Shown: positions 37,607-45,902, numbered from the stretch's first letter. The stretch is DNA of 64,000 nt from Chitinophagaceae bacterium (GCA_016720825.1 JADKJV010000003.1:1-64000); one strand, 5' to 3'. The notes: generated from the letters alone by a model not told the origin. Translations and numbers: made by a program.

Positions 37607-38497
37607 TCAGCTGACCGATTCAGCTTCCACCGTTTTATTGATTTTCAGAATCAAACCCTGTAATACTTTACCGGGACCTGCTTCCACAAACCGCGATGCA
37701 CCATCTGCGATCATCGCTTCCACACTTTGGGTCCAGCGTACGGCACCGGTTAACTGGTCAATCAGGTTTTGTTTGATTTCATCTTTATCCATAACAGCTT
37801 TGGCTACCACATTCTGGTAAACCGCGCAGGTAGGACTGTGGAATTTAGTGGCTTCAATGGCGGCCTGTAATTCTTCACGGGCGGGAGCCATTAAAGGAGA
37901 ATGGAAAGCACCTCCAACAGGTAATACCAGGGCTCTTTTGGCACCGGCCGCTTTCATTCTTTCACAGGCAATATCAATACCTTGTTTTGTGCCGCTGATC
38001 ACCAGCTGGCCCGGACAATTATAATTAGCCGGTACTACTACTTCACCGGTTTCTGCAGTTACTTCTTTACAGATCGCTTCCACTTTATCATCCGCCAGGT
38101 TGAGAACCGCGGCCATAGTGGAAGGCGTTACATCGCAGGCTTTCTGCATGGCGCGTGCGCGTACAGAAACCAGCAAAATCGCATCATCAAAACTGAGTGT
38201 GCCGTTGGCAACCAGTGCTGAAAATTCGCCGAGTGAATGACCTGCCACCATATCGGGTGAGGCATTTTCAATCGTGCGGTAAGCAATAACGGAATGCAGG
38301 AAAACGGCAGGTTGGGTTACGTTGGTCTGTTTCAGGTCCTCTTCTGTTCCATTGAACATGATATCAGAAATCCGGAAACCCAGCACCTCATTCGCCTGTT
38401 CAAACAATTTCTTGGCAAAAGCGCTGTTATCGTAATGCGCCTTTCCCATACCCGGAAACTGGGAACCCTGACCTGGAAATACAAAACCTTGTTTCAT
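37607..38497 (-). CDS. fabD: Malonyl-CoA:ACP transacylase
   Basis: FabD moves malonyl from CoA to ACP for fatty acid elongation. 296 residues. Visible are the N-terminal FPGQGSQFPGMG, the nucleophile motif VAGHSLGEFSALVA with Ser near residue 92, Arg in SVRARAMQ near 117, and the His in GGAFHSPLM near 200. All catalytic positions are present. It precedes folE on the same strand, but a terminator-like hairpin lies between them, oriented to end folE transcription, so they are separate units. Confidence 0.96.
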   Translation of the reverse strand: MKQGFVFPGQGSQFPGMGKAHYDNSAFAKKLFEQANEVLGFRISDIMFNGTEEDLKQTNVTQPAVFLHSVIAYRTIENASPDMVAGHSLGEFSALVANGTLSFDDAILLVSVRARAMQKACDVTPSTMAAVLNLADDKVEAICKEVTAETGEVVVPANYNCPGQLVISGTKQGIDIACERMKAAGAKRALVLPVGGAFHSPLMAPAREELQAAIEATKFHSPTCAVYQNVVAKAVMDKDEIKQNLIDQLTGAVRWTQSVEAMIADGASRFVEAGPGKVLQGLILKINKTVEAESVS

Positions 38498-38521
38498 AAT
38501 CTATTATTTACCCCCCACCCC

Positions 38522-38561
38522 AAAAAAAAAGCCTGATTGAATGGCAATCAAACTTTCGGCT
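38522..38561 (-). terminator. Intrinsic terminator after folE
   Basis: Read on the minus strand: AGCC, GATTG, a short loop, CAATC and GGCT pair as a two-part stem, followed by nine T residues (plus 38522-38530). It lies 22 bases after the folE stop. Confidence 0.7.
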
Positions 38562-38582
38562 GTAAATATACGGTTTAATCCT

Positions 38583-39179
38583 TTAATCGAGCTTGTGACT
38601 GATGAGCTTCATGAATTCACTGCGAGTACTGTTTTTCTGGAATTCACCATCAAATGCAGAAGTAGTTGTAACTGAATTCTGCTTTTGTACACCACGCATC
38701 ATCATACATAAGTGCTTGGCTTCTATGACAACTGCCACTCCTACCGGGTTCAGTGTTTCTTTAATAGCCTCCATGATCTGAACGGTCAGTCTTTCCTGCA
38801 CCTGCAAACGCCTGGCATATACATCCACTACCCTGGCCACTTTGCTTAAACCGGTGATCCATCCATTGGGAATATAGGCCACATGTGCTTTGCCAAAAAA
38901 TGGCAACATGTGGTGTTCGCACATACTGTACACTTCAATATCCTTCACGACTATCATTTCACTGACCGGTTCGTGGAATTTGGCAGAATTGATAATCGCT
39001 TTTGCATCCAGCTCATAACCCTGGGTTAAATACTGCATGGCTTTTGCCAGACGCTCTGGTGTTTTCAGCAATCCTTCCCTGCCGGAATCTTCACCAATCA
39101 AATCAAGGATTCCCTTGTAATGCCCCATGAGTCCCGATGTGGCAGCCTCGTCGTAATGTTCTGTCTTTTTATAAGCCAT
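38583..39179 (-). CDS. folE: GTP cyclohydrolase I
   Basis: FolE converts GTP to 7,8-dihydroneopterin triphosphate, the entry to folate, biopterin and queuosine. 198 residues. The zinc ligands lie in SMCEHHMLPFFGKAHVAYIP (Cys and His near residue 90) and in the late Cys of AKHLCMMMRGVQKQ, and the active-site stretch GLSKVARVVDVYARRLQVQE is intact. It is the last gene of a minus-strand run with two pyruvoyl-tetrahydropterin-synthase homologues (39204 and 39666), which would use its product. It starts 25 bases after the first of these. Confidence 0.96.
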   Translation of the reverse strand: MAYKKTEHYDEAATSGLMGHYKGILDLIGEDSGREGLLKTPERLAKAMQYLTQGYELDAKAIINSAKFHEPVSEMIVVKDIEVYSMCEHHMLPFFGKAHVAYIPNGWITGLSKVARVVDVYARRLQVQERLTVQIMEAIKETLNPVGVAVVIEAKHLCMMMRGVQKQNSVTTTSAFDGEFQKNSTRSEFMKLISHKLD

Positions 39180-39203
39180 GTTGCAGGTTTAAGAATGAGA
39201 TTT

Positions 39204-39629
39204 TTATTCAGGTAAGTAAGCAGGATATTCCACAAAATTCCGCGGTGTTTCATATAAACGGATTTGCAAATCCAGTTTCTTGTCAATATGCGGCCGCAGT
39301 AAATTAAAAATCACAATGGCAATATTCTCTGCTGTTGGATTCAGGTTTTTAAATTCTTCCGTATCCAGGTTCAGGTTCTTGTGATCAAAACGGGCATGAA
39401 CTTCACGCATCACCAGATCACTCAGTATTTTCAAATCAATCACATAACCGGTTTCTTTATCCGGTTTACCAACCACTTTCACATCGAGCTCATAATTATG
39501 GCCATGATAATGCGGCAATGCACATTTGCCGAATACTTTGTCATTCGTTGCATCATCCCAGTCCGGATTGAACAGGCGATGTGCTGCATTGAAATGCTCC
39601 CGGCGGAAAACAGCCACTTTTTTGCTCAT
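39204..39629 (-). CDS. 6-pyruvoyl-tetrahydropterin / 6-carboxytetrahydropterin synthase homologue A
   Basis: 141 residues, complete T-fold enzyme acting on dihydroneopterin triphosphate. Zinc His ligands lie in REHFNAAHRL and in HGH; the catalytic Cys sits as C-x5-HGHNY (CALPHYHGHNY), the Asp-His pair in RFDHKNLNLD, and the pterin-anchoring Glu in YETPRNFVEY. The C-x5-HGH spacing is that of PTPS-II (biopterin-type) enzymes, whereas E. coli-type QueD has C-x3-HGH. It may therefore be a biopterin-branch enzyme or a Bacteroidota QueD variant. It is flanked by a paralogue upstream and folE downstream on the same strand. Confidence 0.88.
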   Translation of the reverse strand: MSKKVAVFRREHFNAAHRLFNPDWDDATNDKVFGKCALPHYHGHNYELDVKVVGKPDKETGYVIDLKILSDLVMREVHARFDHKNLNLDTEEFKNLNPTAENIAIVIFNLLRPHIDKKLDLQIRLYETPRNFVEYPAYLPE

Positions 39630-39665
39630 CTTATATAATACAATTTAAAAAGAATTAAGTTCGGC

Positions 39666-40079
39666 TCAGACGCCGCCATAATATTCAACAGAAATCCTGG
39701 GTGTTTCCCAGAGTTTAATACAATGCAGCTGTGCACAGGCCGGCAGGCGGTTAACCAGCTGGTCCCAGATAGCGATCGCCAGGTTCTCAATACTGCACAT
39801 TTTATCTTTCATAAAATCCACATCAATATTGAGGTTCCGGTGATCAAGCTTTTCAGTAACATGCTCACGGATCAGCAGGCTGAGCTTTTTCACATCCATG
39901 ATAAAGCCCGTTTCCGGATCAGGATTGCCTTTAATCGTAACCAGTAATTCGAAATTATGACCATGCCAGTTGGCATTGGCGCATTTGCCGAATACTTCGT
40001 CATTTTTTTCAGGAGACCAGGCGGGGTTGTATAATTTGTGCGCGGCGTTAAAATGTTCCGCTCTTGTTAAGTAAACCAT
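39666..40079 (-). CDS. 6-pyruvoyl-tetrahydropterin / 6-carboxytetrahydropterin synthase homologue B
   Basis: 137 residues, paralogous to the downstream gene. All active-site elements are kept: RAEHFNAAHKL, catalytic Cys in CANANWHGHNFEL (again C-x5-HGH), LDHRNLNID with Asp/His, and WETPRISVEY with the pterin Glu. The two proteins are clearly related yet well diverged, so this is an old duplication with possibly separate roles, for example one in queuosine and one in biopterin synthesis. It heads the run A-folE and has a good -7 box 50 bases upstream. Confidence 0.88.
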   Translation of the reverse strand: MVYLTRAEHFNAAHKLYNPAWSPEKNDEVFGKCANANWHGHNFELLVTIKGNPDPETGFIMDVKKLSLLIREHVTEKLDHRNLNIDVDFMKDKMCSIENLAIAIWDQLVNRLPACAQLHCIKLWETPRISVEYYGGV

Positions 40080-40128
40080 GCTTCACTTATAATTATGTTT
40101 CCTCACAGCAATTGGGCGGAGGAAGCGG

Positions 40129-40136
40129 CAAAGTTA
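40129..40136 (-). promoter_or_regulatory. -7 box for the pterin-synthase/folE run
   Basis: Minus-strand TAACTTTG matches TAnnTTTG. It gives a leader of about 40-45 bases before the ATG at 40079. I saw no convincing -33 element. Confidence 0.5.
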
Positions 40137-40185
40137 AGAGAATTGGCGGCCTTTATTCTGCTTTAAATGATTTAATTTGCTGTCT

Positions 40186-40818
40186 ATGAAAGTGCTGGTA
40201 GTATCTGCCACAGCTTTGGAAATCAAGCCCTTTATACAGTCACTCGGCACTAAAAGGGAAAATATTTCCATCCTCGTAACCGGTGTTGGTCTTACCGCCA
40301 CCACCTACAGCCTTACCCGCCAGTTTGCGCTCTTCAAACCCGACCTCGCGATCCAGGCCGGTATCGGTGGTTGTTTTGATACAACTGTTCCTTTGGGTGC
40401 TGTTTTCGCCATTCAAAAAGATATCATTGCAGATGAAGGGGTCACTGAAAAAGGCGTGCTGCAAACCATGGCGGACTTGAAACTGGTATCACCCAACCGC
40501 TTCCCCTATAAAAACGGATGGCTGGTCAACAACAGCGGCGGTTTAAAACAAACAAAGCTCAAAAAAGCAACTGCTGTTTCTGTCAATACCATTTCACACA
40601 ACCAAAAAACGATCCGTCAATACCGGGAAAAATTCAATCCGGTTGTTGAATCCATGGAAGGCGCCGCATTCCACTATGTATGCCTCATGGAAAAAATACC
40701 TTTCCTGCAAATCCGGAGTACCAGCAATTATGCCGGCGTACGTAATAAAAAACAATGGAACTTACCTGCAGCCATTCAAAACCTGAACCAGGCGCTGGAA
40801 GAACTGTTATATAAATAA
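40186..40818 (+). CDS. mqnB: Futalosine hydrolase
   Basis: MqnB removes adenine (or hypoxanthine) from futalosine in the alternative menaquinone pathway. About 210 residues from the ATG at 40186; the TTG at 40177 is in frame but less likely. It has the nucleoside-phosphorylase/hydrolase fold: LVTGVGLTATTYSL, AIQAGIGGCFD, DIIADEGV and VVESMEGAAFHYVC with the conserved Glu/Met/Glu, and RSTSNYAGVRNKKQWN. The stop and the mqnD start overlap as TAATG, so the two are translationally coupled, consistent with a shared pathway. Confidence 0.93.
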   Translation: MKVLVVSATALEIKPFIQSLGTKRENISILVTGVGLTATTYSLTRQFALFKPDLAIQAGIGGCFDTTVPLGAVFAIQKDIIADEGVTEKGVLQTMADLKLVSPNRFPYKNGWLVNNSGGLKQTKLKKATAVSVNTISHNQKTIRQYREKFNPVVESMEGAAFHYVCLMEKIPFLQIRSTSNYAGVRNKKQWNLPAAIQNLNQALEELLYK

Positions 40819-41648
40819 TGAAACTGACAATTGGTTTTTCACCCTGTCCCAACGACACCTTTATTTTTGATGCCCTCATCAACGGCAAAATCAATACGGG
40901 TGATTTTACTTTCGAAGCAGTACTTGAAGATGTGGAAACACTCAATGCCATGGCACAGGAAGGGAAACTGGATATTACCAAACTCAGCTTTCCGGCATTT
41001 TTCCGCGCCAGTAACCTCTATACATTATTAGACGCAGGCAGTGCCCTGGGAAAAGGTGTTGGCCCTTTACTCGTTTCAAAAGAAGACAAACCCGAATACG
41101 ATATTGACAACAGTAGCATCGCTATACCGGGTGTACTGACTACAGCAAATCTCTTACTCAGTTTTGCAAGACCGCATGCGAAAAATAAAATCCCCATGAT
41201 TTTTTCTTCCATTGAAGATGCGGTGGTTAACGGGGAAACTGATCTCGGCTTAATCATCCATGAAAACAGGTTTACCTACCGCGATAAAGGTTTATTCAAA
41301 GTGATGGATATGGGTGAATACTGGGAATCACACATGAAACTGCCGATCCCGCTCGGTGGTATTGCCGGTGCCAAACGACTCGGTCATGATACCAACAAAG
41401 CTGTAAGCCGGCTGGTCAGGCAAAGCCTTGAATATGCATTCGCCAATTACCCGCTGATAACTGATTATGTAAAAGTCCACTCACAGGCCATGCAGGAAAA
41501 CGTGATGCGCAAGCATATTGATCTCTATGTAAATAATTACAGTCTTGATCTGGGCGCCGATGGCCGCAATGCCATTGCAGTTTTAGCTGATGTGTACTCC
41601 AATATCAGCTGTGCTGCTCCAGTAAAAAAAGAAGATTTATTTCTTTAA
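40818..41648 (+). CDS. mqnD: 1,4-dihydroxy-6-naphthoate synthase
   Basis: MqnD cleaves cyclic dehypoxanthine futalosine to 1,4-dihydroxy-6-naphthoate, the last ring-forming step of futalosine menaquinone synthesis. 276 residues with a periplasmic-binding-protein-like fold. The start FSPCPNDTFIFDALINGKI is diagnostic, as are DITKLSFPAF, IPGVLTTANLLLS, GLIIHENRFTY with the conserved His/Glu, and LPIPLGGI. The final 12 bases overlap the convergent photolyase gene. The polyprenyl synthase at 61.7 kb could supply the side chain for the same quinone. Confidence 0.95.
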   Translation: MKLTIGFSPCPNDTFIFDALINGKINTGDFTFEAVLEDVETLNAMAQEGKLDITKLSFPAFFRASNLYTLLDAGSALGKGVGPLLVSKEDKPEYDIDNSSIAIPGVLTTANLLLSFARPHAKNKIPMIFSSIEDAVVNGETDLGLIIHENRFTYRDKGLFKVMDMGEYWESHMKLPIPLGGIAGAKRLGHDTNKAVSRLVRQSLEYAFANYPLITDYVKVHSQAMQENVMRKHIDLYVNNYSLDLGADGRNAIAVLADVYSNISCAAPVKKEDLFL

Positions 41649-42941
41649 TGCCACGGCGTATGTGTCCAGGCACCTTTTTCTCGCCATTTCATGATTCACG
41701 ATGGGTTGCGGATACGTGAGCTCCTCCCATTCAGGAACCCATTTGCGGATATAATTCAGATCAGGATCGAATTTCTGTGTCTGCAGGTATGGATTAAACA
41801 CCCTGAAATAAGGTGCCGCATCACAACCGGAACCCGCTGCCCACTGCCAGCCACCGTTATTGGCGGCTAAATCATAGTCCAGCAGTTTTTCCGCGAAATA
41901 TGCTTCACCCAAACGCCAGTCGCATAATAAATGTTTGGTGAAAAAAGACGCCACGATCATCCGCACGCGGTTATGCATAAACCCGGTTGTATTCAGTTCA
42001 CGCATGCCGGCATCCACAATCGGATAACCGGTGTTGCCTTCATACCAGGCTTTTAATTCACGGGGATCATTGCGCCAGCGGATCTGGTCATACGCCGGCT
42101 TGAACGAATGCCCGGCCACCTGCGGAAAATGCCAGAGTATCATATGATAAAAATCCCGCCAGATCAGTTCATTCAAAAATGTTTCATTGATGGCACCCGC
42201 TTCACGCGCCAGGTTCCGGATGCTGATCGTTCCAAAACGCAGATGCACACTCAACCGGGATGTGCCTGCTATACCCGGAATATTCCGTTGCGCTGCGTAA
42301 TTCCGGATAATATCTTTTTGCCACGCAGACGAAGGAAATGCCATCCCGCGGGGTGAAAATCCCATGTCATCCAGTCTGATCACCGGTAATGGTACCGTCC
42401 GGAAAAACCGGTCAAACATTTTTTCTGCCGGATAAGCCTGCAGGTAAAACGCATTCAATTTGGCTTTCCATTTCCGTGAATAAGGCGTAAATACCGTATA
42501 TGGCTTGCCATCATCTTTAATCACTTCGTCTTTTTCAAAAACCACCTGGTCTTTATAGGTATGGAACGCGATGCCTTTTGACTGCAGCCAGTCACCAACT
42601 GATTTATCACGCTGTATGGCGTACGGTTCATAATCATGATTGGTGAACACCTGCTTTACCTCATACTGCTGTAACAGTGAATCAAACATTTCCTGGGGTG
42701 TACCATAATACATATATAAGGAAGAGCCGATTTCTTCCAGTTTCGACTTAATTGTCATCAAAGCCCCGTGTATAAATTCCACCCGCCGGTCCTGTTTGTC
42801 CTGCAGGTCATCGAGGATATTCCGGTCGAACACAAAAACAGGTAATACCGGCACACCGCTTTGGAGGGCATGGTATAATGCTGCCTGGTCTTCCAGCCGG
42901 AGGTCACGGCGCAGCCAGCAGATATGTACAACAGGGCGCAT
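41637..42941 (-). CDS. phr: Deoxyribodipyrimidine photolyase / cryptochrome family protein
   Basis: 434 residues. The N-terminal antenna domain begins HICWLRRDLRLEDQAALYHAL. The FAD domain is complete: GTSRLSVHLRFGTISIRNL, WRDFYHMILWHFP, TGYPIVDAGMRELNTTGFMH and RMIVASFFTKHLL, followed by NGGWQWAAGSGCDAAPYFRV, which closely follows the pattern of class I CPD photolyases such as E. coli PhrB. Light-driven repair of cyclobutane pyrimidine dimers is the likely role. It is followed upstream by a class IV aminotransferase gene, 15 bases away on the same strand, presumably cotranscribed without an obvious functional link. Confidence 0.93.
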   Translation of the reverse strand: MRPVVHICWLRRDLRLEDQAALYHALQSGVPVLPVFVFDRNILDDLQDKQDRRVEFIHGALMTIKSKLEEIGSSLYMYYGTPQEMFDSLLQQYEVKQVFTNHDYEPYAIQRDKSVGDWLQSKGIAFHTYKDQVVFEKDEVIKDDGKPYTVFTPYSRKWKAKLNAFYLQAYPAEKMFDRFFRTVPLPVIRLDDMGFSPRGMAFPSSAWQKDIIRNYAAQRNIPGIAGTSRLSVHLRFGTISIRNLAREAGAINETFLNELIWRDFYHMILWHFPQVAGHSFKPAYDQIRWRNDPRELKAWYEGNTGYPIVDAGMRELNTTGFMHNRVRMIVASFFTKHLLCDWRLGEAYFAEKLLDYDLAANNGGWQWAAGSGCDAAPYFRVFNPYLQTQKFDPDLNYIRKWVPEWEELTYPQPIVNHEMARKRCLDTYAVALKK

Positions 42942-42956
42942 GCGGAAACAACAAGA

Positions 42957-43796
42957 TCAGGAGAAAATTGTTTGAACCAGCGTGCGTGAAATGTGGGATG
43001 AAATCTCGGAAGGGTAAGTATGTTCACCGAAGCGACCCACCCAGCGGATACCCCGGATGGCATTGGTGAGGAAAATCTCCACCGCATTGTCCAAATCACC
43101 GGGTGAAAGGGTTTGTTCTTCCACCGTAAAACCGGCTTCCGGTAAATGATCCAGCAGGTAACGGCGCATCACACCGGCCACACATCCGTCGGCAACGGGC
43201 GGTGTGCAGATGATGCCATTCTTCACAATAAAAATATTGGCGATGGTGCTGTCGGCCACCCGGCCGGCCGGATTTAACACCAGCGCATCATTCCATTTTT
43301 GTCCGGTAGCATAAGTCGCTGCCATGGAATACAACAGGAAGTCTGCCGATTTCAATCCCGAAAAAATACCGGGCTTCTTGGTTTCATCCGGATAAATACC
43401 AAGGAGCAATCCATTATTATTGAAAGAACCCTGCTCTGCTGTCAGCGGCCAGGTTTCAATGACATACTGAAGTTTCCGGTCGCCATCGTATAAACCACCA
43501 TTGCCGGGGAAAATAGAAAACCGCACACGGGCTGGTTTTGTGCCATGGTTTTTTACACAGAGGCGGATGATTTCTTCATGTATTTTTTCCCTGTCGAGAT
43601 GGGCGGGCAGCTGGTATTTCAGCACATCCATGCCCGCTAACAGGCGGTCGAGATGGTATTCAATCAGCGGGAGGAATTTGCCGGTCCAGCGGATGGTTTC
43701 AAATAAACCGTTTCCATAGCGGTAAGCGCGGTTTGCGGCAGTAAGTACTGGTGTATCTGCATCATGCAGTTTACCATTCACGCAGATCCTGTTCAT
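42957..43796 (-). CDS. Class IV PLP-dependent aminotransferase
   Basis: 279 residues of the branched-chain aminotransferase / D-amino-acid transaminase / 4-amino-4-deoxychorismate lyase fold. The N-terminus RAYRYGNGLFETIRW, PLP Lys in SGLKSADFLLYSMA near residue 155, Glu-loop region GRVADSTIANIFIV and the C-terminal EIFLTNAIRGIRWV are visible. In canonical PabC and BCAT the Glu-loop motif is usually E-(S/G)-(T/S)-xxN; here it reads DSTIAN, an Asp variant. Candidates are 4-amino-4-deoxychorismate lyase (folate) or an amino acid transaminase. Confidence 0.85.
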   Translation of the reverse strand: MNRICVNGKLHDADTPVLTAANRAYRYGNGLFETIRWTGKFLPLIEYHLDRLLAGMDVLKYQLPAHLDREKIHEEIIRLCVKNHGTKPARVRFSIFPGNGGLYDGDRKLQYVIETWPLTAEQGSFNNNGLLLGIYPDETKKPGIFSGLKSADFLLYSMAATYATGQKWNDALVLNPAGRVADSTIANIFIVKNGIICTPPVADGCVAGVMRRYLLDHLPEAGFTVEEQTLSPGDLDNAVEIFLTNAIRGIRWVGRFGEHTYPSEISSHISRTLVQTIFS

Positions 43797-43810
43797 GTAA
43801 CAAAGTAAAA

Positions 43811-43852
43811 CAAAAAAGCCATCCGCCGGAACCGTGGCCCCGTGGATGGCAT
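43811..43852 (-). terminator. Intrinsic terminator after the response regulator
   Basis: On the minus strand GCCATCC and GGATGGC (plus 43844-43850 and 43818-43824) close a GC-rich loop, followed by TTTTTTG. It lies 25 bases after the stop of the regulator gene at 43878. Confidence 0.75.
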
Positions 43853-43877
43853 TATTATATTATAATGATCTGCTGTA

Positions 43878-44552
43878 TCAGGCTTGTTCTACCAATCCGG
43901 CTTTCACCGCGTACATCACCAGGCCGGCCATAGATTTGGTTCCGGTTTTGGTTTTGAGTTTATCGCGGATTGCTTCAACAGTACGCGGGCTGAGGTCAAC
44001 GATATCAGCGATCTCCTTGGTGCTCTTTTCATCGCACATCAGTTTGAGGATCGTGATTTCTTTTTCAGTCAGCTGTACATCCTGTGGAGCAGAAGATTCC
44101 GTTGTACGTTTTGTACGCAGGCCGCTGAGCAGGGCTTTATTCGTAAGCTCGTTGAAATAAAAATCATTCTGGTACACGCCACGGATTGCTTCATAGATCA
44201 TTTCAGAACCAGACTCTTTTGTTAAGTAAGAGTTGGCACCGATTTCCATCATCTTGGAGATAACAGAATGATCATTATGCATAGAGAGCATGATGACTTT
44301 TACGTTCGGGTACAGTTTCTTGATTTCAGGCAATGTGGTCAGACCATCCATGATAGGCATCTGGATATCCAGCAATACCACATCAGGTTGTATGTGACGG
44401 AGCAGGTTGAGTAATTGCATACCGTTTTCGGCTTCCGCAACCATCTGAATATCTTTACGTGCAGAGAGGGAAGTTTTAACTCCGGTGCGGAAAAGGGCAT
44501 GGTCGTCAGCAATAGCGACTTTAATTACAGCAGTAGAATCAGGATTTTTCAT
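43878..44552 (-). CDS. NarL/LuxR-family response regulator (orphan, RR1)
   Basis: 224 residues. The receiver has the acidic pair in AIADDH, phospho-acceptor Asp in VVLLDIQMP near residue 58, and Lys in YLTKESGSE near 108. The C-terminal GerE-type helix-turn-helix is at about 155-215 (TEKEITILKLMCDEKSTKEIADIVDLSPRTVEAIRDKL). No kinase lies next to it. Its last helix motif (AGLVMYAVKAGLVEQ) closely resembles the regulator at 50128 (AGLVMYAMRNKLLE), so the two are probably duplicates. It is transcribed divergently from a 500-base region with its own promoter and TTTACG repeats. Confidence 0.93.
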   Translation of the reverse strand: MKNPDSTAVIKVAIADDHALFRTGVKTSLSARKDIQMVAEAENGMQLLNLLRHIQPDVVLLDIQMPIMDGLTTLPEIKKLYPNVKVIMLSMHNDHSVISKMMEIGANSYLTKESGSEMIYEAIRGVYQNDFYFNELTNKALLSGLRTKRTTESSAPQDVQLTEKEITILKLMCDEKSTKEIADIVDLSPRTVEAIRDKLKTKTGTKSMAGLVMYAVKAGLVEQA

Positions 44553-44685
44553 AGTTCTAATTTTGAAATAATTGGATTTGGTAAAATTCTGAGTGCAAGT
44601 TGGAAAATTCCTGCAACATATACCATAGTAGAAGTACTTGATTTAAAAATTGCGGAATCTACCGCTTTAAGAGTTTACCCGGATG

Positions 44686-44728
44686 TTTACGATAAGGGTA
44701 TTCGTGATTTTACGATCAGATGCGTAAA
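44686..44728. promoter_or_regulatory. TTTACGAT direct repeats and TTTACG/CGTAAA inverted repeat upstream of RR1
   Basis: TTTACGAT occurs at 44686-44693 and 44709-44716, 23 bases (about two helical turns) apart. The second copy pairs with CGTAAA at 44723-44728 across eight bases. The site lies about 135-160 bases upstream of the RR1 start and 33 bases before the -33 element of the opposite-strand promoter. NarL-type regulators often bind such repeats; which protein binds here is unknown. Confidence 0.4.
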
Positions 44729-44760
44729 TACCGAGCATTTGAAATAGGGCAGTTATGCTC

Positions 44761-44791
44761 TTGTTAACATACTGATGTGGATATATTTTTG
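44761..44791 (+). promoter_or_regulatory. Orphan Bacteroidota promoter TTG-N20-TATTTTTG
   Basis: TTG at 44761-44763, 20 bases, then TATTTTTG at 44784-44791, the same -7 sequence as the OmpA promoter at 61563. No annotated gene lies downstream on this strand before 46974. Confidence 0.6.
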
Positions 44792-44797
44792 CTTCAG

Positions 44798-45073
44798 AAA
44801 GTTGATTGACATAATGATTCTGCCGACTCCTACTCATCCAATGTCCATAACCGTCCAGAAATTATTTCCAATCCTCTGAAAGACCCGGCGATTTTCGTTC
44901 ATCAGTCAACTTTCTCTTTTTCTCTTTCGGTTCCACCGGCAGTGAAAAAATAAAACCAGATCAACCCGTTTTTAAAGTTCACACCGGTAAAAGTTCCGGT
45001 CCATGAAACCAAAAATTTTTCTCTTTCATAACAGTAACGTTAACCCTGGTCCTCATAACGCCGGGGTTTTTTT
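44798..45073 (+). ncRNA. Candidate short transcript between promoter and terminator-like hairpin
   Basis: From the start expected for the promoter at 44761-44791 to a hairpin (CCTGG...CCGGGG) followed by seven T (45067-45073), about 275 bases. It contains a 21-codon ORF at 44814-44879 (starts MILPTPTHPM) and a 30-codon ORF from 45003 that runs past the hairpin; neither has supporting features. It may be a small RNA, a small-peptide mRNA or nothing. The rest of the 44553-45079 gap shows no gene. Confidence 0.35.
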
Positions 45074-45079
45074 ATTTGA

Positions 45080-45883
45080 TTACTTCATGGAGTAATTAAA
45101 AGTGAACTGGTAAACCGGGTTCCTGAATATTTCACCGGGCACATTAATATACTTATAGACCACCATTTTTACATTCAGCACGTTGCTGATGTCAATCCCC
45201 CATCCCGCTGACCAGGCTTTGCAAATTCCTTTCACGCCTTCAAAGTCAGCAAACTCATTCAGCGGGCCGTCGCTGGAATGTGATAATATATACCTCACAG
45301 AAAGCCAGCAAAGTCCTGTTGCATTGATATTTTTTTCCCAGGCCCCTGTCTGTATATATAATCCGGCCGCAGCTACAGTGTTCATGAAGTTTACCGGTCT
45401 TCCTGTTGAAGGATCACCGGGTTGCCCGGATTTATAACCCGTTAATAATCGTTCACCGAACTGGTAGGTAATCCCTGCACCACTGATCCTGCCTGCCGGG
45501 CGATGCAGCAGGTTTGTGCCCTGAATGGACAGGTTTATCAAACCACTCATCGGGTTGATGTAATGCGTTACCAGCTGGTCATTGATACGGGCAGCCATCG
45601 GGTTCTGCTGGTTCTGGAAATTGTTGGCGGAAACGCCGCTGTATAAACTGAGTGGTATCGAAAATTTTCCCGGTTCGCCAATATAAATACGTACCAGCCT
45701 GGCAGAAGCATTCACCTGCCCGGTCTGCATCACATCAATAAATCCCGCATTCAGGATTTCTGGTTTTACCAGCGAGCGGAGTGTATCACGTGAAAAAGGT
45801 TTGCGCGCAAAAGTATCCGGGGAGTATATCCACAGAACAAACAGCCACAATATCTCCGGCATCTTCATACTTCCCGTTTTCAC
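45080..45883 (-). CDS. Envelope protein of unknown function (barrel-like)
   Basis: 267 residues. A hydrophobic N-terminus (MPEILWLFVLWIYS) could act as a signal peptide or anchor. The remainder is beta-rich with segments such as SIPLSLYSGVSANN, YINPMSGLINLSIQG and a final VYQFTFNYSMK ending, in the style of outer-membrane strands. No family is recognised. It is followed upstream on the same strand by a 66-residue membrane protein and the glycine-rich secreted protein at 46171, though a terminator separates the last. Confidence 0.65.
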   Translation of the reverse strand: MKTGSMKMPEILWLFVLWIYSPDTFARKPFSRDTLRSLVKPEILNAGFIDVMQTGQVNASARLVRIYIGEPGKFSIPLSLYSGVSANNFQNQQNPMAARINDQLVTHYINPMSGLINLSIQGTNLLHRPAGRISGAGITYQFGERLLTGYKSGQPGDPSTGRPVNFMNTVAAAGLYIQTGAWEKNINATGLCWLSVRYILSHSSDGPLNEFADFEGVKGICKAWSAGWGIDISNVLNVKMVVYKYINVPGEIFRNPVYQFTFNYSMK

Positions 45884-45902
45884 TTTTTACTATCTGCAAA
45901 AT

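Noticed and set aside
44814..44879. 21-codon ORF behind the orphan promoter as a second pheromone gene
   Set aside because: No sensor gene follows, the sequence (MILPTPTHPM start) has no resemblance to the other peptide, and the frame length is within chance; kept only as part of the candidate transcript.
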